Shown one piece after another: positions 15,086-23,809 of a stretch of DNA of 64,000 nucleotides. The position numbers and the translations under genes are program-made. The notes beneath the pieces were generated by a model. It saw only the letters and a program-made list of their open reading frames with translations, did no database searches and was not told the DNA's origin. Source of the stretch: Frigidibacter sp. SD6-1 (GTDB lineage Bacteria; Pseudomonadota; Alphaproteobacteria; Rhodobacterales; Rhodobacteraceae); NCBI RefSeq assembly GCF_030143255.1, contig NZ_JARJNR010000001.1, positions 124,001-188,000 on the forward strand. Direction: 5' to 3'. Numbering within the stretch: position 1 is the stretch's first letter; each line of letters opens with the position of its first letter.

Positions 15086-16516
15086 ATGTTCCGCACCGTC
15101 GAACTGCCGCTGTGGCTTTTCCTCCTGATCATCGCCTTCGCGGCGGTGGCCTTTTCCTCGCATTTTCTCTTTCCGTCGGTCCGCTGGTTCTTCCGCCGCC
15201 GGATGGAGGGGCTGGTGGCGCGGCTGAACGCCCGCCTCGACCGGCCGATCCAGCCCTTCAAGCTGATGGAGAGGCAGGACATGATCCTCCGTCTCGCCCA
15301 TGACCCCAAGGTCTATGAGGCGATCAGCGAAGAGGCGCGGGCGACCGGGGAGCCGGAAACGGTGGTCATGGAACGCGCCCGGAGATACGCGCGCGAGATC
15401 GTGCCCTCCTTCTCGGCGCGCTTCTATTTCACCTACGGCATCCGGCTGGCGCGCTGGTTCGCCCGGCTGATCTACAAGGTCCATCTCGACGACCGGAAGC
15501 TTGGCCGGATCGACCCGGGCGCGACGGTCGTCTTCGTGATGAACCACCGCTCGAACATGGATTACGTTCTGGTGACCTATCTCGCCGCCGAACGCTCGGC
15601 GCTCTCATACGCGGTGGGCGAATGGGCGCGGATCTGGCCGCTTTCCTGGCTGATCAAGACGATGGGCGCCTATTTCATCCGCCGCCGGTCCGACCGGCAG
15701 CTCTACCGCCGCGTCCTGTCGCGCTATGTGCAGATGGCGACGGCGGAAGGGGTGACGCAGGCGATCTTCCCTGAGGGTGGCCTGTCCTTGACCGGGCGGA
15801 CCATGCCGCCGAAGCTGGGCATCCTGAGCTATATCACCAGCGCGCCGCGCACGCCGGGGCGCGACGTGGTGTTCGTGCCGGTCGCGCTCAATTACGACCG
15901 GATCGTCGAGGACCGCGTGCTGATCGCCGCCCATGCGGAAGGGACGCGCCGCTTCCGCGCAAGGGTTCCCGGCATCCTCGCCTTCATCGCCCGTCACCTC
16001 TGGCGCGCGCTTCTGGGGCGCTTCCGGGGCTTCGGCGACGCGGTGGTGCGCTATGGCACGCCGATTTCGCTTGCGGCCTTCGAGAAGGGCGCGCAGGGCG
16101 ATCCGACCGAGGCGCTGGCGGTGGCGCTGATGGAGGAGATCACCCGCAATATCCCGGTGCTGGCGGTGCCGCTGGTGGCAGCGGCCTGGGGCGCGGCGGA
16201 GGAGACCGACCGCGCGGGCCTGATCACCCGATCCGCCGCACTGGCCGACCGGCTGGCGGCGGTGGGCGCCGAACTGGTGCTGCCCGAGGGTGACGTCACG
16301 GCAGCCGTCGACCGGACGATCAGCATCTTCCGCATGCGCCATATGATGGAACGGCAGGGCGACCGGCTGGTGCTGAAACCGGCGAGCCGACCGATTCTCG
16401 ACTTCTACGCTGCCTCGATCCTGCAGCTTTTCGATGCAGCTGCAGAAACCGTAGGGGGAAATCCGGTAGAAAAGCCGGAAAGATCGAAACGGAAGAGACA
16501 TAAAATTACAAACTAG
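15086..16516 (+). CDS. Glycerol-3-phosphate/1-acylglycerol-phosphate acyltransferase
   Basis: A 476-residue membrane-anchored acyltransferase. The N-terminus has a membrane helix (PLWLFLLIIAFAAVAF), then the PlsB/PlsC catalytic domain with motif I NHRSNMD (HX4D) and motif III FPEGGLSLTGR. The family transfers acyl groups to glycerol-3-phosphate or lysophosphatidate in phospholipid synthesis. The length and large C-terminal extension fit the PlsB-like group better than PlsC (about 250 residues). It follows a small membrane protein gene and precedes ccrA. Which acyl acceptor it uses is not certain. Confidence 0.85.
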   Translation: MFRTVELPLWLFLLIIAFAAVAFSSHFLFPSVRWFFRRRMEGLVARLNARLDRPIQPFKLMERQDMILRLAHDPKVYEAISEEARATGEPETVVMERARRYAREIVPSFSARFYFTYGIRLARWFARLIYKVHLDDRKLGRIDPGATVVFVMNHRSNMDYVLVTYLAAERSALSYAVGEWARIWPLSWLIKTMGAYFIRRRSDRQLYRRVLSRYVQMATAEGVTQAIFPEGGLSLTGRTMPPKLGILSYITSAPRTPGRDVVFVPVALNYDRIVEDRVLIAAHAEGTRRFRARVPGILAFIARHLWRALLGRFRGFGDAVVRYGTPISLAAFEKGAQGDPTEALAVALMEEITRNIPVLAVPLVAAAWGAAEETDRAGLITRSAALADRLAAVGAELVLPEGDVTAAVDRTISIFRMRHMMERQGDRLVLKPASRPILDFYAASILQLFDAAAETVGGNPVEKPERSKRKRHKITN

Positions 16517-16527
16517 GCTCTGCATCT

Positions 16528-16535
16528 ATTGCAAT
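16528..16535. promoter_or_regulatory. Possible TTGCAA-type regulator site ahead of ccrA
   Basis: ATTGCAAT is an 8-base palindrome 72 bases ahead of the ccrA start, followed by GTTGCTTTGC. It keeps the TTGCAA core of the TTTGCAAA boxes found ahead of prpE, with the outer base changed on each side. A shared acyl-CoA-responsive regulator is possible but weakly supported. Confidence 0.25.
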
Positions 16536-16607
16536 GTTGCTTTGCCATTTGTATTTCCTGTCTGAAACCCGCATTGATTCTGCACTGCGGCATGGCAGGA
16601 GATGGAC

Positions 16608-17900
16608 ATGGCCCTCGATACCAAACCCGGGATCGCGCCCTACGAGGCCCCCGCGAAAGACCTATATGAGATCGGCGAGATGCCGCCCCTCGGCCATGTG
16701 CCCGCCAAGATGTACGCCTGGGCGATCCGGCAGGAGCGGCACGGCGAGCCGGAATCGGCGATGCAGGTCGAGGTGGTCGATACCTGGAAGCTCGATTCGA
16801 ACGAGGTGCTCGTGCTCGTGATGGCGGCGGGGGTCAATTACAACGGCGTCTGGGCGGCGCTTGGCGTGCCGGTCAGCCCGTTCGACGGCCACAAGCAGCC
16901 CTATCATGTGGCGGGCTCAGACGCCTCGGGCATCGTCTGGGCCGTGGGCGACAAGGTCAAGCGCTGGAAAGTGGGCGACGAGGTCGTGATCCATTGCAAT
17001 CAGGACGATGGCGATGACGAGGAATGCAACGGCGGCGACCCGATGTTCTCGCCCACCCAGCGCATCTGGGGCTACGAGACGCCCGACGGCTCCTTCAGCC
17101 AGTTCACCCGCGTGCAGTCGCAGCAGCTGATGCCGCGGCCGAAACACCTGACCTGGGAGGAAAGCGCCTGCTATACGCTGACGCTTGCAACCGCCTACCG
17201 GATGCTCTTCGGCCATCATCCGCATGATCTGAAGCCCGGCCAGAACGTGCTGGTCTGGGGCGCCTCGGGCGGCCTTGGCTCCTACGCGATCCAACTGATC
17301 AACACGGCGGGCGCCAACGCGATCGGCGTCATCTCGGACGAATCCAAGCGCGATTTCGTCATGGGCCTCGGCGCGAAGGGCGTGATCAACCGCAACGATT
17401 TCAAATGCTGGGGTCAGCTGCCGAAGGTCAATAGTGAGGAATATAACATCTGGCTGAAGGAAGCGCGCAAGTTCGGCAAGGCGATCTGGGACATCACCGG
17501 CAAGGGGGTGAATGTCGACATGGTCTTCGAGCACCCGGGCGAGGCGACCTTCCCGGTCTCGTCGCTCGTCTGCAAGAAGGGCGGCATGGTGGTGATCTGC
17601 GCGGGCACCTCCGGTTTCAACTGCACCTTCGACGTCCGTTACATGTGGATGCACCAAAAGCGCCTGCAGGGCAGCCATTTCGCCCATCTGAAACAGGCGG
17701 CGGCGGCGAACAAGCTGATGGTCGAACGCCGTCTCGACCCCTGCATGTCCGAGGTCTTCCCCTGGGCCGAGATCCCGCGCGCCCATACTTTGATGCGCAA
17801 GAACCAGCACAAGCCCGGCAATATGGCGGTGCTGGTGCAGGCGCCGCGCACCGGGCTTCGTACCTTCGAGGATGCGCTCGAAGCAGGCCGCAACGGCTGA
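16608..17900 (+). CDS. ccrA: Crotonyl-CoA carboxylase/reductase
   Basis: A 430-residue MDR-family enzyme that reductively carboxylates crotonyl-CoA to (2S)-ethylmalonyl-CoA with NADPH and CO2. It is the signature enzyme of the ethylmalonyl-CoA pathway. The NADPH-binding loop is VLVWGASGGLGSYAIQL, and the characteristic N-terminal segments (DLYEIGEMPPLGHVP, GVNYNGVWAALG, YHVAGSDASG) are all present. The ATG at 16608 is preferred over 16602 because AGGAG (16597-16601) abuts the earlier one. ecm, the next-but-one step, is nearby on the other strand. A TTGCAA-type palindrome lies upstream. Confidence 0.98.
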   Translation: MALDTKPGIAPYEAPAKDLYEIGEMPPLGHVPAKMYAWAIRQERHGEPESAMQVEVVDTWKLDSNEVLVLVMAAGVNYNGVWAALGVPVSPFDGHKQPYHVAGSDASGIVWAVGDKVKRWKVGDEVVIHCNQDDGDDEECNGGDPMFSPTQRIWGYETPDGSFSQFTRVQSQQLMPRPKHLTWEESACYTLTLATAYRMLFGHHPHDLKPGQNVLVWGASGGLGSYAIQLINTAGANAIGVISDESKRDFVMGLGAKGVINRNDFKCWGQLPKVNSEEYNIWLKEARKFGKAIWDITGKGVNVDMVFEHPGEATFPVSSLVCKKGGMVVICAGTSGFNCTFDVRYMWMHQKRLQGSHFAHLKQAAAANKLMVERRLDPCMSEVFPWAEIPRAHTLMRKNQHKPGNMAVLVQAPRTGLRTFEDALEAGRNG

Positions 17901-17938
17901 GCAAAGGCCGGGCAGGCTCCGCCGGACCCGGCCGGTCA

Positions 17939-17960
17939 GGCCCGCGCCTCGGCGCGGGCC
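17939..17960 (+). terminator. Hairpin after ccrA
   Basis: GGCCCGCGC and GCGCGGGCC form a 9-base stem with a 4-base loop (CTCG) 38 bases after the ccrA stop. No T-run follows, so termination strength is uncertain. Confidence 0.4.
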
Positions 17961-18068
17961 GCCTGCCGTTAACCGGTCCGCATCAGGCAACAGGCTTTTC
18001 GCAAATTTGCCATCGCGCAAGAGTTCTTCCCGTATAGGTTGAAAAGGGGGCTCAGTCGCGAGGCAGGC

Positions 18069-18278
18069 ATGACCTATCAGTGGATTTTCGACGTACTAGG
18101 AGACCTGAAGACCTTTTCCACCCTGAACGGACTGCCGGAGCTGGCCGCTCAGGTGGACCGGACGATCGAGGTTGCCGCCGCTGAGGTGACGCGCGCGAAG
18201 GGCGGGGCATCGGTGGCCTTTCCCGCGTCGTCATGCGGCGCCCTGCCGGTGACGCGCCGGTCGGGGAACGGCGGCTGA
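18069..18278 (+). CDS. Small hypothetical protein downstream of ccrA
   Basis: A 69-residue protein starting MTYQWIFDVLGDLKTFSTLN with AGGCAGG just upstream of the ATG. The first 45 residues form two amphipathic helices (DVLGDLKTFSTLNGLPELAAQ, VDRTIEVAAAEVTRAK), and the last 25 are low-complexity. There is no signal peptide. I recall similar small proteins next to ccrA in related genomes, but no function is known. A GCAAATTTGC palindrome lies at 18001-18010, 59 bases ahead of the start. Confidence 0.6.
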   Translation: MTYQWIFDVLGDLKTFSTLNGLPELAAQVDRTIEVAAAEVTRAKGGASVAFPASSCGALPVTRRSGNGG

Positions 18279-18317
18279 GGTCTGGCATAAGCCGGGCGGG
18301 GCGGATAGGGTCCGCCC

Positions 18318-19859
18318 ATGTCGTCCCCTGCCGTCGCCGCCCATCAGTTTTCCGAAGATCAGGCCGAGGCCTGGGACCGCGTGGCCGAGATGCTGCTGGG
18401 CGCCGGAATCGATATTGAAGAGGGCGGGCTGACGCCCGACGCGCCCGGCAAGGCATCGGTCCTGGCGCTGACCGGCAAGGCGGGGTCGGGCAAGACCATG
18501 CTGCTGGCGGGCCTCACGCGGGCGCTGACCGAGGCGGGCGTCGACATCGTGTCGGGCGATTACGAAGGCAAGCGCCGCAAGGATCGCCGCACGCTCGCGG
18601 TACTGGCGCCGACCAACAAGGCGGCCTCGGTTCTCAGGTCGCGCGGGGTGCCCGCGACCACGATCCACCGCATCCTCTATACGCCGGTCTATGACCCCGA
18701 ATATGAAAAGATCGCCGAATGGCTGGCCGGATCGGGCGACCGGCCATCGGTCGAGGGGCTGACAGATCAGGCGCTCGACCGGGCCAAGGCCTTCTACGAA
18801 CAGGTGAAATCCATCCCCGGTGCCCTGGCGGCGGCGGGCTTGCGCGGCTCGGACTTCATTCTCGGCTGGAAACGGCGCGAGGATCCGCTGGATGTGGGGT
18901 TCGTCGACGAAGCCTCGATGCTTGACGAACGCCAGTTCGAGGACCTGCGCGAAATCTTTCCGACGCTCGTGCTGTTCGGCGATCCCGCGCAGCTTGCCCC
19001 GGTCGGCCAGTCGGGCGAGATGGTGTTCGACAAGCTGCCTTCCGGCCGACGACTGCACCTGCACCGGGTCCACCGGCAGGCGGAGGACAATCCGATCCTC
19101 GATCTGGCCCATGCGCTTGGCGACGAGGCGCTGCAGTTCGAAACCTTCGAACAGATGGTGGCCGACGCCGCCCGACGCGACGACCGGGTGGTGTGGTCGG
19201 AACGGGTGGATGCGGGGCTGATGGCGCGCTCCCCCGCGCTCGTCTGGCGCAACCAGACCCGGGTGCGGCTGATCCAGGCCTTCCGCGCCGCCTATGGGGC
19301 GCCGGCGGACGCGCTTCTGCCGGGTGAGCCGCTCATTTGCGACGGGATCGAACTGCCCTTGAAGCACCGCAAGAAGCGGATCGACCTTGAGGCGCGCGGC
19401 CTGATCAAGGGGGCGCAGGTCATCTATCTCGGCCCCGGCAACAAGCCTGGCTTTTCGCGGCTGCATGTGATGGGGGCGGAAGACCCGCGCGTCTCGGCCG
19501 CCTCGATCATCAAGATCGAACTGCCGGACGAGGAGGAACCGTTCATCCCCTATGCCGCCCGTATGGGTGCTGCCTTCCTGCACGGCGCGGCGGTGACGAT
19601 CCACAAGGCGCAAGGCAGCCAGTGGGAGGAGGTGCAGGTCTTCGCGCCCGACCTCTTCGTCGCGGCCCGCACCGGACGGAGCGAGGCGGGCATTCCGCTG
19701 TGGAAGCGCCTCGCCTATGTGGCGATCACGAGGGCCGAGAAGCGGCTGCACTGGGTGGTGCGGAACCGTCTGGCCCGTCCGGCCCTGCCGCTGACGACCG
19801 ACGATCTGCCGCGCAGCGCAGCCCCCCTCAGCCTTGATGCGACGGATGCCGAGGTCTGA
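18318..19859 (+). CDS. RecD2-like ATP-dependent DNA helicase
   Basis: A 513-residue superfamily 1 helicase of the short RecD2/AAA_30 type. Walker A is GKAGSGKT (residues 53-60). Walker B is VDEASML, followed by the Q-motif-like LFGDPAQLAPVG. The C-terminal UvrD_C_2 domain has TIHKAQGSQWEEV and YVAITRAEKRLHWV (motifs V-VI). There is no RecB/RecC partner and it lacks the N-terminal domains of full RecD, so it acts alone in DNA repair or recombination. It starts 39 bases after the small hypothetical gene. The exact pathway is not shown by the context. Confidence 0.9.
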   Translation: MSSPAVAAHQFSEDQAEAWDRVAEMLLGAGIDIEEGGLTPDAPGKASVLALTGKAGSGKTMLLAGLTRALTEAGVDIVSGDYEGKRRKDRRTLAVLAPTNKAASVLRSRGVPATTIHRILYTPVYDPEYEKIAEWLAGSGDRPSVEGLTDQALDRAKAFYEQVKSIPGALAAAGLRGSDFILGWKRREDPLDVGFVDEASMLDERQFEDLREIFPTLVLFGDPAQLAPVGQSGEMVFDKLPSGRRLHLHRVHRQAEDNPILDLAHALGDEALQFETFEQMVADAARRDDRVVWSERVDAGLMARSPALVWRNQTRVRLIQAFRAAYGAPADALLPGEPLICDGIELPLKHRKKRIDLEARGLIKGAQVIYLGPGNKPGFSRLHVMGAEDPRVSAASIIKIELPDEEEPFIPYAARMGAAFLHGAAVTIHKAQGSQWEEVQVFAPDLFVAARTGRSEAGIPLWKRLAYVAITRAEKRLHWVVRNRLARPALPLTTDDLPRSAAPLSLDATDAEV

Positions 19860-19932
19860 GCGGCCCCTCAGGCCCGGGCTTCCGGTCGGCAGCCAAACCT
19901 TCTAGTCTCGCCTGAAACGAGGGAGTTCGCCC

Positions 19933-20169
19933 ATGCGCTGCGTTTTCGTCCAGTTCCGCTGCCATCCCGGCAAGACCTACGAGGTTGCCGATGCGATCTA
20001 TGACCGCGAGGTCGTGTCGGAGCTTTATTCGACCTCCGGTGAATATGACCTGATCGCCAAGGTCTATATCCCCGAAGAGGCCGATGTCGGCCATTGGCTG
20101 AACGAAAGGCTCTTCGGGATCGACGGCATCAGCCGGACGCTGACCACCATGACCTTCAAGGCCTTCTGA
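19933..20169 (+). CDS. Stand-alone Lrp/AsnC ligand-binding (RAM) domain
   Basis: A 78-residue protein equal to just the C-terminal RAM domain of Lrp/AsnC regulators (alpha-beta sandwich), with no DNA-binding half. The pattern FVQFRCHPGKTYEVADAIYD then STSGEYDLIAKVYIPEE matches the family. Such proteins form oligomers that bind amino acids or modulate partner proteins. Its stop is adjacent to the ATG of the following SDR gene with no gap, so the two are translationally coupled and may act together. Confidence 0.85.
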   Translation: MRCVFVQFRCHPGKTYEVADAIYDREVVSELYSTSGEYDLIAKVYIPEEADVGHWLNERLFGIDGISRTLTTMTFKAF

Positions 20170-20913
20170 ATGGCCGCGCCCGGCACGCTTGTCGTCACCG
20201 GCGCCTCTGCCGGGATCGGCCGGGCAGTCGCCGAACGCTTTCTCGATGCGGGTTGGAACGTGGCGCTTCTCGCGCGCCGCCGCGCTGTGCTGGGCGAAGT
20301 GGCGGGCGGTCGGGCGAACGCGCTCGCCCTTGCCTGCGACGTCGCCGACGTGTCGGCGGTCGATGCGGCCTTTACCGCGACGGCCCGGCAGTTCGGGCGG
20401 ATCGACGTCCTGTTCAACAATGCAGGCATCTTCCCGAAGACCGGTCTGATCGACGAGATGGACCTGGCCGACTGGCACAGGGTCGTCGATGTGAACCTGA
20501 GCGGCATGGTCCATGCCGCCCGCGCCGCCTTCCGCCAGATGCGGGCGCAGGTGCCTCACGGCGGACGGATCATCAACAATGGCTCGATCTCGGCCCATGC
20601 CCCGCGGCCCGGCTCGCTCGGCTATACGGTGACGAAACATGCGGTCACCGGCCTGACCAGGGTGCTGGCGCTCGACGGGCGGCCCTTCGACATTGCCTGC
20701 GGCCAGATCGATATCGGCAATGCCGAAACTGAACTGGCAAGCGCGCTGGGGCAGGGGGCGAAGCAGGCCGACGGGTCCGTCCGGCCCGAACCCCTGATGG
20801 ATGTCGCCCATGTCGCTGATGCCGTCCATGGCATGGCCACGCTGCCGCTCACGGCCAATGTCCTGAACCTGACGATCATGGCGACGAAGATGCCCTTCGT
20901 CGGCAGGGGCTGA
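20170..20913 (+). CDS. Short-chain dehydrogenase/reductase
   Basis: A 247-residue classical SDR. The cofactor loop TGASAGIG is at residues 10-17, NNAG follows at about 83-86, and the catalytic residues are S139, Y152 and K156 (NNGSISAH...GYTVTKHAV). The substrate is not indicated. The gene begins immediately after the RAM-domain gene stop. Its own stop is 2 bases from the convergent TIGR02186 gene. Confidence 0.93.
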   Translation: MAAPGTLVVTGASAGIGRAVAERFLDAGWNVALLARRRAVLGEVAGGRANALALACDVADVSAVDAAFTATARQFGRIDVLFNNAGIFPKTGLIDEMDLADWHRVVDVNLSGMVHAARAAFRQMRAQVPHGGRIINNGSISAHAPRPGSLGYTVTKHAVTGLTRVLALDGRPFDIACGQIDIGNAETELASALGQGAKQADGSVRPEPLMDVAHVADAVHGMATLPLTANVLNLTIMATKMPFVGRG

Positions 20914-20915
20914 CC

Positions 20916-21674
20916 TTACCTGCGCAAGAGACGGAAGCCCGCCGAGGCGCCCCAGCCTGCAAGCGCCGCGATGACCAGCGCGAGCAATCCGTAGGCGGCG
21001 GGTTGCTGGCGCGACAGGTTGAAAAGCCAGCGTTCCAGCCCGACCTTGCGGACGAAGATCGTCTTTTCGTAAAGGTTCACGACCCGCTTGTCCCGCAGAA
21101 GGAAGATTCGGGTCTTGTAATTGCCCTCGACAAGGTTCGCGGGCAGGTCGAAATCGGCGCGGAAGAGCGTCTGCTCGGTCAGGCGCACCGCATATTGTTC
21201 CAGCGAATAGAGATGGCGCGCCTCGCGGATGCGGATCAGCGCTTCGGTGAAGGCGGGCGCATCCTGGATGGTGTGCGGGGCGCCGACCGAGCGGATGGCG
21301 CGCGGGATCGAAATCGCGTGGCGCAGGTCCTCGGTGTCCGAGATGATGTCGGAAAAGGCACCGGTCGTCGCCACCGCGTAAAAGCTCGGCGCCCGGTCGA
21401 TCACCACCTTGTCGGTGTTGATCCACAGGCCGAAGACGCGGGCCTTGCGCCGCACCACCTCGGCCTCGCCCGGCCCTTCGAGGGTGATGATCACATCCAT
21501 CGTGCCCCCGGGCACCGGCGCATCGCGCTTGACCGCGCCATAGATCAATATGTCGGACCCGTCGAAATTCGCGGTGATGTCGATCCGGTCCTGGCTGAGG
21601 CCCGCGACCACATCCTCCTCGGCGAGAAGGGGCCCCGCGAGCGCCAGGAAAAAGATGAGGACCAGGCGCTTCAT
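20916..21674 (-). CDS. TIGR02186 family membrane-anchored protein
   Basis: A 252-residue protein of the alphaproteobacterial TIGR02186 family. It has a signal peptide (MKRLVLIFFLALAGPLLAEE), a periplasmic beta-rich domain, and one C-terminal membrane helix (YGLLALVIAALAGWGASAGF) with a basic tail. The function is unknown. Its ATG overlaps the stop of the TauE-type exporter gene by 4 bases (ATGA), and this pairing recurs in Rhodobacterales, which suggests an accessory role in the export of sulfur-containing anions. Confidence 0.85.
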   Translation of the reverse strand: MKRLVLIFFLALAGPLLAEEDVVAGLSQDRIDITANFDGSDILIYGAVKRDAPVPGGTMDVIITLEGPGEAEVVRRKARVFGLWINTDKVVIDRAPSFYAVATTGAFSDIISDTEDLRHAISIPRAIRSVGAPHTIQDAPAFTEALIRIREARHLYSLEQYAVRLTEQTLFRADFDLPANLVEGNYKTRIFLLRDKRVVNLYEKTIFVRKVGLERWLFNLSRQQPAAYGLLALVIAALAGWGASAGFRLLRR

Positions 21675-22585
21675 GCCCTGCCACCGACGGCGATCGAATA
21701 GAGATCGTCGGGCTGAACCAGAAGGTCATAGGCCAGCTTTCCCGCCACCGACAGGACGAGAAGGGCGAGGAGCACGCGCAGATGTTCGGCCCGGAGCCGC
21801 AGGGCCAGCTGCGCGCCGATCTGGGCGCCGATGACCCCGCCGAGGATCAGCATCAGCGCCAGCATCAGGTCCACCGACTGGTTGGTCCAGGCATGCATGA
21901 AGGTGGTGAAGGCGGCGACGAAGATGATCTGGAAAAGCGATGTGCCGACGACGACCTTGGTCGGCATGCCAAGGATGTAGATCATCGCGGGCACCATCAG
22001 GAACCCGCCGCCCACGCCCATCACCGCCGCCAGAACGCCCACGAAGAAGCCGACCAGCAGCGGCGGGATCACGCTGATGTAAAGGCCAGAGGTGCGGAAT
22101 TTCATCTTGAAGGGCAGCTTGTGCACCCACATGTGCTGATGCCGCTTGATCGGCGCGGCATTCTTCGAGCGCCTGAGCGCGCGCAGGCTTTCCTGCAGCA
22201 TCATCGCGCCGACCGTTCCGAGGAACAGCACATAGGCCAGCTGTACCGTCAGGTCGATCTGGCCCATGCGCGAGAGATAGTTGAAAAGCCAGATGCCCGA
22301 GGCCGATCCGGCCATGCCGCCTGCGAGGAGAACCGTGCCCATGCGGATATCGACCGTCTTGCGCTTGAGATGCGCGAGCACGCCCGAGACCGAGGAGGCC
22401 ACCACCTGATTGGCGCCGGTCGCGACCGCGACCGTCGGCGGAATTCCGATGAAGAAGAGAAGCGGCGTGATGATGAAGCCGCCGCCGACCCCGAAGAGGC
22501 CCGACAGGATACCCACGATGCCGCCGAGCCCGAAGAGCACGAAGGCATTCACGGAAACCTCGGCAATCGGCAGATAAAACTGCAT
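21671..22585 (-). CDS. TauE/SafE-type anion exporter
   Basis: A 304-residue inner-membrane protein of the TSUP (TauE/SafE) family. Two halves each contain the conserved glycine-rich loop GxxxGxxGxGGGFxxxP (GLFGVGGGFIITP near the N-terminus, AVMGVGGGFLMVPAM in the second half). Members export sulfite, sulfoacetate or similar organosulfonate-derived anions. It is co-transcribed with the TIGR02186 gene. The substrate is not shown by other neighbours. Confidence 0.9.
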   Translation of the reverse strand: MQFYLPIAEVSVNAFVLFGLGGIVGILSGLFGVGGGFIITPLLFFIGIPPTVAVATGANQVVASSVSGVLAHLKRKTVDIRMGTVLLAGGMAGSASGIWLFNYLSRMGQIDLTVQLAYVLFLGTVGAMMLQESLRALRRSKNAAPIKRHQHMWVHKLPFKMKFRTSGLYISVIPPLLVGFFVGVLAAVMGVGGGFLMVPAMIYILGMPTKVVVGTSLFQIIFVAAFTTFMHAWTNQSVDLMLALMLILGGVIGAQIGAQLALRLRAEHLRVLLALLVLSVAGKLAYDLLVQPDDLYSIAVGGRA

Positions 22586-22837
22586 CGCGGCCTGTCATGG
22601 CAGGGGTGAAGACTTATCCCCCGTGATGCGGCGAGTTTTCCGGACTGTCAAAGGCAGAAGGGAAAAAATCCCCGTGATCCGGTCACGTTTTCGGTCAGGA
22701 TTGCAACAGGGACTCACAAAGCGCGTCAATTGGCCGGTTCAGCCCCGCCGCGCGGCCTCCTCGAAGCACTTCGTGCACTCGTCGGTCGCGCGGGCCCCGA
22801 GAAGTGCGCGCAGCGCTCGACGAGGCCCGCGCTTGGC

Positions 22838-23809
22838 TCAGCGCTCCTTCACATAGGGCTCGCCGCCCGCGCGGGGCGGGATGGCGCGGCCGACGAAGCC
22901 CGCGAGCGCGAGGACGGTCAGCACATAGGGCAGCGCGTCAAGCGCCGGACCGGGAATGTCGATCCCGATCGTATTGCTGATCACGTCGGGGCGCAGCGAC
23001 AGCGCGCTCAGGAAGCCGAAAAGCATCGTTGCCCAGAGGGCCGCCCAAGGCCGCCATTTCGCGAAGATGAGCGCGGCAAGCGCGATATAGCCGCGCCCTG
23101 CCGTCATCTCGCGCCCGAAGCCCGCCTGCAGGCCCGCCGACATATAGGCGCCCGCAAGGCCGCAGAGCACCCCGGTGATGATCACCGCCGAGAACCTGAG
23201 GCGCACGACCGAGACACCGGCCGTATCGACCGAGGCCGGGTTTTCGCCAACAGCCCGGAGGCGTAGGCCGAAGCGCGTGCGGTAGAGGACCCACCAGGTC
23301 AAGGGCACCAGAAGGAAGGCGACATAGACCAGGATCACATGGCCTGACAGGACCTTCGCATAGAAGGGGCCGAACAGCGGCACCGACGAGAGCGCCTCGG
23401 CGAAAGGCAGCGTGATCGGATTGAAGCGGCCCTCGCCGCTCAGGGGCGGCGTGCGGCCGCCCTGGCGGAAGAGCGCCTGCGCGATCAGCACGGTGATGCC
23501 CGAGGCGACGAAATTCAGCGCCACGCCAGAGATCAGCTGATTGCCCCGGAAGGTGATCGAGGCCATGCCATGCACGAGCGCGAAGGCCAGCGATCCGGCG
23601 ATCCCCGCCAGAAGCCCGATCCAGACCGACCCGGTGATCGCGGCGACCGCGCCCGTGCTCATCGCGGCCATCAGCATCTTGCCCTCGAGCCCGATATCGA
23701 AAATCCCCGCGCGTTCGGAATAAAGCCCGGCAAGACAGGCCAGCAGCAAGGGCGTGCCGAAGCGGATCGAGGCGCCGAGGATCTGCAGGAGTGTATCGTA
23801 ATCCATCAC
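22838..23809 (-). CDS. BMP-family ABC importer, permease 2
   Basis: A 323-residue permease of the branched BPD_transp_2 family (RbsC/LivH-like), with about eight to nine membrane helices. The conserved cytoplasmic coupling segment RTRFGLRLRAVGENPASVDTAG is present. It starts within the last 4 bases of the preceding permease gene (ATGA). With the other permease, the ATPase and the BMP lipoprotein-type receptor it forms a nucleoside/deoxynucleoside importer. It is the last gene of the operon. Confidence 0.92.
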   Translation of the reverse strand: MMDYDTLLQILGASIRFGTPLLLACLAGLYSERAGIFDIGLEGKMLMAAMSTGAVAAITGSVWIGLLAGIAGSLAFALVHGMASITFRGNQLISGVALNFVASGITVLIAQALFRQGGRTPPLSGEGRFNPITLPFAEALSSVPLFGPFYAKVLSGHVILVYVAFLLVPLTWWVLYRTRFGLRLRAVGENPASVDTAGVSVVRLRFSAVIITGVLCGLAGAYMSAGLQAGFGREMTAGRGYIALAALIFAKWRPWAALWATMLFGFLSALSLRPDVISNTIGIDIPGPALDALPYVLTVLALAGFVGRAIPPRAGGEPYVKER

